Source: Clostridia bacterium UC5.1-2E3 (GTDB lineage: Bacteria > Bacillota > Clostridia > Lachnospirales > Lachnospiraceae). Taken from it: DNA of 64,000 nucleotides. The stretch spans positions 155,661 to 219,660 of the forward strand of contig BBZO01000002.1 in assembly GCA_001304875.1 (NCBI GenBank), given 5' to 3'. The notes below the pieces were generated by a model. The model was not told the origin of the DNA, did no database searches, and worked only from the letters and a program-made list of their open reading frames with translations. A program made the translations under genes and the position numbers. Positions 59,487 to 64,000 of this stretch are shown here, piece by piece (the stretch's first letter is position 1; each line of letters opens with the position of its first letter).

Positions 59487-59890
59487 ATGTTACAGAAAGC
59501 AATCGAGATCGCCGAGCAGGCGCTGGCAGGCATGACGGATCAGAACGGCCAGCCCTATATCGAGCACGCAAGGCGGGTCATGGATGCGATGGACACGGAG
59601 GAGGAGAAGATCGTGGCCATCCTGCACGACGTGGTGGAGGACACGGAGATGTCCTTAAAAGACCTGATGGACGAGGCTTCAGCCATGAGGTGGTGGAGAC
59701 TCTGGATCAGCTCACCAAGCGCAAGGACATGACCTACGACGAGTACATCGAGGACATCAGCTGCAGTCCCATGGCGACGAAGGTCAAGCTGGCGGAGCTT
59801 AACGACAACATGGACGTGATCCGCGTCAACAAGATGTCGTTCAAGACTTACTCGCTGGAGAAGCGCAAGGAGCGCTCCATCGAGCTCTGA
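59487..59890 (+). CDS. HD-domain (p)ppGpp hydrolase-like small protein
   Basis: About 134 residues. ALAGMTDQNGQPYIEHARRV gives the first HD-type His, KIVAILHDVVEDTEMSLKDL gives the HD motif (LHDVVED), and KVKLAELNDNMDVIRVNKMS the later Asp. This resembles the isolated hydrolase domain of RelA/SpoT-like proteins (MESH1 type). The frame breaks near 59676 (GAGGGCTTC read as GAGGCTTC). GGAG precedes the start. It lies between the liv operon and spoIVA. Activity on ppGpp is inferred from the motif only. Confidence 0.8.
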
Positions 59891-59908
59891 CCCGGAACAA
59901 CAATTAAA

Positions 59909-59937
59909 GAATATGGGATTGCCCCCTTGCATATATT
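59909..59937 (+). promoter_or_regulatory. Sigma-E-like promoter of spoIVA
   Basis: GAATATG (59909-59915), 14 bp spacer, CATATATT (59930-59937). This resembles the mother-cell sigma-E consensus (GMATATT, 14-15 bp, CATACAMT), and the gene is sigma-E dependent in Bacillus. The spacer contains CCCCCTTGC, which is inverted as GCAAGGGGG over the ribosome-binding site. Confidence 0.65.
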
Positions 59938-59965
59938 GTAACAGCAATAGCAAGGGGGTAATTTT

Positions 59966-61440
59966 ATGGACAATTTTAATGTATACAAGGACATCAAGGC
60001 CCGCACCGACGGAGAGTTCTATCTGGGCGTGGTGGGGCCGGTGCGCACCGGCAAGTCCACGTTCATCAAGCGGTTCATGGAGCTGATGGTACTCCCCGGC
60101 ATGGAGGATGAAAATGATCTGATGCGCACGAAGGATGAGCTGCCGCAGAGCGCCGCTGGAAAGACCATCATGACCACGGAGCCCAAATTCATCCCCAAGG
60201 AGGCGGCTTTAGTGAACTTCGGCGACGGCATCCAGGCAAAGGTGCGCCTCATCGACTGCGTGGGCTTCATGGTGGACGGGGCTGCCGGACACGTGGAGAA
60301 CGACGCGGAGCGGCTGGTGAAGACGCCTGGTTCGACTACGAGATTCCCTTCACCCAGGCGGCGGAGCTGGGGACCAGAAAGGTCATACGGGACCACTCCA
60401 CCATCGGCATGGTGATCACCGCCGACGGCTCCTTCGGGGATTTAAAGCGCCCGGACTACATAAACGCCGAGGAGAAGACCATCCAGGAATTAAAGCAGAT
60501 CGGAAAGCCCTTTGTGCTGATCCTCAACTCCTCCAGGCCATACTCCGAGGAGACGGTCCGGCTGGCCGCGGAGTTGGGAGAAAAATACGGCGTCAACGTG
60601 GTCCCGGTCAACTGCGAGCAGCTGAAAAAGGACGACGTGAAAAAGATCATGGAGCAGCTTCTCATGGAATTTCCCGTGACGGAGCTGGATTTCTATATCC
60701 CCAAATGGCTGGAGATCCTGCCGGAGAGCCACTGGCTGAAGGCCCAGGTGGTGAAGGCCGCCGGGGACATTTTAAAGAAAGTGGAGCGGATGAAGGACAT
60801 CCAGCCGGAGGCGTTTGCGGAGCCGGGGGAGGCCATCCGCGAGATACGCGTCACCGGCATGCAGATGGCGGACGGCTCCGTGGCTGTGAATGTGACGGTG
60901 GACGACGGATACTATTATCAGATTCTGAGCGACTATGTGGGGCTTCCCATCGAGGGCGAGTATCAGCTGATGCAGACGCTCAGCAATCTGGCAAAGATGC
61001 AGAAGGAGTATGAGAAGGTCCAGAATGCCATGTCCCAGGTGCGGTTAAAGGGGTACGGCGTGGTGACGCCGGACCGCTCGGAGATCGTGCTCGACGAGCC
61101 GCAGCTCATCCGCCACGGCAACAAGTACGGCGTGAAGATGAAGGCGGAGGCCCCGTCCATCAACCTCATAAAGGCCCACATCGAGACGGAGATCGCGCCC
61201 ATCGTGGGGAATGAGCAGCAGGCTGAGGATCTGATCGCCTACATCCGGCAGAACGCGAAGGAGAGCGACGAGGGCGTGTGGAGCACCAATATTTTCGGGA
61301 AGTCCATCGAGCAGATCGTGGACGACGGTATCCAGGCCAAGATCTCCCAGATGACCGAGGACTGCCAGGCAAAGCTCCAGGACACCCTGCAGAAAATTAT
61401 CAACGACAGCAACGGCGGTATGATTTGCATTATTATATGA
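59966..61440 (+). CDS. spoIVA: Stage IV sporulation protein A (spore coat morphogenetic ATPase)
   Basis: Forms the basement layer of the spore coat around the forespore. Begins MDNFNVYKDIKARTDGEFYL, with Walker A GPVRTGKSTFIKRF and IDCVGFMVDGAAGH (Walker B). Middle domain has EFPVTELDFYIPKWLEILPE and the C-terminus ends GGMICIII, like other SpoIVA proteins. The frame breaks near 60327 (ACGCCCTGG read as ACGCCTGG); correction gives TPWFDYEIPFTQAAELGTRK. Corrected length 491 residues. A GGGGG-containing ribosome-binding site lies 8 bases before ATG. Confidence 0.97.
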
Positions 61441-61481
61441 TCCCGTGATATACTAGAAGAAAAAAGAGCGGAGATGATTAT

Positions 61482-63081
61482 ATGAGGTTGATGTTTATTG
61501 GCGCCGACCATGAGGTTACGGGGAGCTGTCATTATCTGGAGGCCTGCGGACTGAAAATTCTGGTGGACTGCGGGATGGAGCAGGGGGCCAACGTGTTCGA
61601 GAATGCCGAGCTTCCTGTGGGCTACGGGGAGATCGACTATGTGCTGGTGACCCACTCCCACATCGATCACGTGGGGCTTCTCCCGCTCGCCTACGCCAGA
61701 GGCTTTAAGGGCTCGGTCATGGCCACGAGAGCCACCTGCGATCTGTGCGATATCATGCTGAGAGACTGTGCCCACATCCAGGAGACGGAGGCGGAGTGGA
61801 AGAACCGCAAGGCCAAGCGTGCCGGCCGGCCGCAGACGCCGCCTATCTATACCATGAACGACGCGGAGGGCGTGCTCAAGCATTTCGTGCCCTGCGAGTA
61901 CGGCGAGATCATCCGGCTGGCCGAGGGGCTTACGATCCGCTTCACGGACGCCGGCCACCTCTTAGGCTCCGCCTCCATCGAGGTGTGGATGAAGGAGGAC
62001 GATACGGAGAAGAAGATCGTCTTTTCCGGTGATATCGGAAACCAGAACAAGCCGCTGATCCGGAATCCCCAGTACATCGCACAGGCGGATTACGTGGTCA
62101 TGGAGAGCACCTACGGCACCAGGAACCACGTGCGGACCGGGGGAATATATCGACGAGTTTGCGAAAGTGATCCAGGAGACGCTGGACCGGGGAGGCAACG
62201 TGGTGATTCCCGCCTTTGCGGTGGGCAGGACCCAGGAGGTTTTATACTATCTGCGCCGCATCAAGGAGGAGGGGCTGGTCAAAAATCATCCCCATTTCCC
62301 GGTGTACTTAGACAGCCCCCTGGCCGTGGAGGCCACCCACGTGTTCAAGAAAAATATGCTGGACTGCTACGACGAGGAGGCGAAGACCCTGGTGATGAAG
62401 GGCGTCAACCCCATCTTCTTCCCGGGACTCAGACTTTCCGTCACCAGCCAGGAGTCGGTGGCCATCAACTTTGACGACAGCCCCAAGGTGATCATCTCGG
62501 CGGCGGGCATGTGCGACGCCGGGCGCATCCGGCACCATTTAAAGCACAATCTGTGGCGGCCGGAGTGCACGATCCTGTTCGCCGGCTACCAGGCGGCGGG
62601 CACGCTGGGGCGCAGCATCATCGACGGCAGGGAGGTCGTGAAGATCTTCGGCGAGGCCATCGAGGTGCGGGCGCAGATCCGCTCCATCGAGGGCATCAGC
62701 GGACACGCGGACCAGAAAGGACTCTTTGCGTGGCTGGACGGCTATCTGGAAAAGCCCGGCAAGGTGTTCGTGGTGCACGGCGAGGACGCCACCTGCCAGG
62801 AATTTGTGCGGATCCTTAAGGAGGAGAAGGGCTATGACGCAGCGGCCCCCTACAGCGGCTCCGTCTACGACCTCAAGGAGAACCGCTGGCTGGCCGTCAC
62901 CGAGGGCGTGCTCATCAAGAAGGATGCTCCCGCTAAAAAGGCGGCGGGCGTGTTCGGACGTCTGCTGGCTGCCGGCGAGCGCCTGATGCAGGTGATCCGC
63001 AGAAACGAGGGCGGAACCAACAAGGATCTGGCCAAATTCGCAGATCAGATCAATTCGCTCTGCGACAAGTGGGACAGGTAG
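61482..63081 (+). CDS. MBL-fold RNA nuclease with beta-CASP and RMMBL domains
   Basis: About 532 residues. Metallo-beta-lactamase motif THSHIDHVGLLPL (HxHxDH), then FTDAGHLLGSASIEVW, the beta-CASP domain (VIPAFAVGRTQEVLYYLRRI, IISAAGMCDAGRIRHHLKHN) and C-terminal RMMBL motif GISGHADQKGLFAWL. These enzymes are RNases of the CPSF/RNase J relatives; true substrates unknown. One frame shift near 62143 fits an extra G in ACCGGGGGAATAT. ATG 61482 is 41 bp after spoIVA. The C-terminal 100 residues are basic and extend past the RMMBL domain. Confidence 0.88.
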
Positions 63082-63120
63082 TCCCGATCTAAATATACGA
63101 CCCATTGAGGAGGACAGAAT

Positions 63121-63601
63121 TTGAACGTACAGATATACACAGACGGGGCGGCCAGAGGCAACCCCGACGGCCCCGGCGGCTACGGCGCGTCCTGCAGTTC
63201 TGGGATTCAAAGGGGCAGCTTCACGAGAAGGAGCTCTCCCAGGGCTACATAAAGACCACGAACAACCGCATGGAGCTGATGGCGGCCATCGCCGGGCTGG
63301 AGGCCTTAAACCGCCCCTGCCGGGTGGAGCTCTACTCCGACTCCAGATATCTGGTGGACGCTTCAACCAGCACTGGATCGACGGGTGGCTTAAGAAGGGC
63401 TGGAAGCGGGGGAAAAATGAACCCGTGAAAAACGTGGACCTCTGGAAACGCCTTCTGGCGGCCAAAGCGCCCCATGAGGTCACCTTCATATGGGTGAAGG
63501 GCCACGACGGACATGCCCAGAATGAGCGCTGCGACGTGCTGGCCACCACGGCTGCGGACGGCCCCGGAAAGATCGCCGATCCCGGTGTGGATATCCAGTA
63601 A
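63121..63601 (+). CDS. rnhA: Ribonuclease HI
   Basis: Cuts RNA in RNA-DNA hybrids. [18 protein letters not shown] carries the first catalytic Asp, [18 protein letters not shown] the catalytic Glu, [13 protein letters not shown] the second Asp, and [18 protein letters not shown] the last His/Asp. Two frame breaks near 63191 and 63361 (one base lost each). Start at TTG 63121 follows GAGGAGG by 8 bases; no ATG is available before the first motif. Corrected length about 160 residues. Confidence 0.93.
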
Positions 63602-63705
63602 TTACTATTTTCTTACGAAATATTACTATTTTGAGGCTCCTATTCCCTATGCAGGCGGTTTGTGCTATGTTATTTACAGGATAAAATGCAGAAGGAAGGA
63701 TCGCC

Positions 63706-64000
63706 TTGAAAAATAGAGGAATTTGGATTGCCATCGCCCTGATTCTGGTTCTGGGAATCGGCGTCACCGCCTACACCAGCCGGGTGACCGGCCAGGCGGG
63801 TGCGCTTGCCAGCCAGTCGCTGGCGGACGGCTACACGTCCGGGCAGAGCATGGCCAGGAATCTGTACGGTCAGGCTTACTACGAGGAGGAGTTTCTGCCG
63901 GAGGCCGGGACCGGCGCCGCAGAGGCCGAAGCGGAGGAAGAGCGTCCGGCAGAGGATGAAGAGAATACGGTGGAGCGTCTGGCCGCGGCTGAGTCCGCAG
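63706..64000 (+). CDS. Membrane-anchored protein of unknown function, 3' end outside window
   Basis: TTG 63706 behind GAAGGA begins KNRGIWIAIALILVLGIGVT, a signal-anchor helix after a basic N-terminus. The extracytoplasmic part is acidic and Ala/Glu-rich (GTGAAEAEAEEERPAEDEEN) and stays open to the window end. No family recognised. The frame is supported by regular codon use and the lack of stops over 98 codons. The 100 bp gap after rnhA is A/T-rich and could hold its promoter, but I see no clean -35/-10 pair. Confidence 0.6.
   Translation, partial: MKNRGIWIAIALILVLGIGVTAYTSRVTGQAGALASQSLADGYTSGQSMARNLYGQAYYEEEFLPEAGTGAAEAEAEEERPAEDEENTVERLAAAESA

Noticed and set aside
1..64000. tRNA, rRNA, T-box or known riboswitch
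   Set aside because: No tRNA-like T-loop motif set, rRNA block or T-box sequence was recognised by eye, including upstream of serS; a covariance-model scan would be needed to exclude weak cases.

Overview
The window reads as one chromosomal stretch of a spore-forming, GC-rich Firmicute, most probably of the family Lachnospiraceae (Clostridium cluster XIVa). This rests on gene content and order: pta-ackA-yceD-rpmF, the fmt-yugP-rsmB-rlmN-prpC-pknB-rsgA-rpe-thiN run, rpmB-asp23-fakA-recG, DUF2953-gerW, DUF512-der-plsY-gpsA and spoIVA, plus a long (about 400 residue) ribose-phosphate pyrophosphokinase. No rRNA, tRNA, CRISPR array or insertion sequence was recognised. Species cannot be fixed from the sequence alone.

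Layout. 1-2.4 kb: end of a methyltransferase gene and, convergent to it, tmcAL. 2.5-6.5 kb: acetate kinase pathway, yceD-rpmF and a ClpP-like tepA. 6.6-11.4 kb: ftsK/spoIIIE, a C-rich hairpin-bearing leader, and formate-THF ligase. 11.5-26.2 kb: a long co-directional block for cell wall (murE-like, murF), replication restart (priA), translation (def, fmt, rsmB, rlmN), Ser/Thr kinase signalling (prpC, pknB) and rsgA-rpe-thiN. 26.3-30.3 kb: a vitamin ECF S component with pdxK, then serS and apgM. 30.4-32.1 kb: rqcH on the minus strand. 32.2-39.2 kb: yicC, gmk, rpoZ, rimO, pgsA, cinA, two poorly known genes, gerW and a tiny membrane ORF. 39.2-44.6 kb: rpmB (minus), asp23, fakA, recG and two small genes. 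44.7-48.7 kb: an accessory island. 48.7-54.4 kb: prs (minus), a DUF512 radical SAM gene, der, plsY and gpsA. 54.6-59.4 kb: a livKHMGF branched-chain amino-acid ABC transporter. 59.5-64 kb: an HD-domain gene, spoIVA, a beta-CASP nuclease, rnhA and the start of a membrane protein gene.

The most interesting part is 44.75-48.65 kb. A small serine recombinase gene is followed, 11 bp after its stop, by a 22 bp inverted repeat (one mismatch) enclosing 119 bp that carries a consensus -10 box. Downstream lie three tightly packed genes of unknown function that end in a strong terminator. This has the architecture of a self-contained phase-variable cassette: an invertase, an invertible promoter (inverton) and its target operon.

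A caution applies to the whole window. By hand count more than 60 single-base frame breaks fall in otherwise normal housekeeping genes, including essential ones. The great majority fit a one-base miscount in a homopolymer, most often a lost G or C in GGGC/GCCC. I read these as assembly or sequencing indels, not real pseudogenes, and annotate each such gene across its breaks, giving the approximate break positions.
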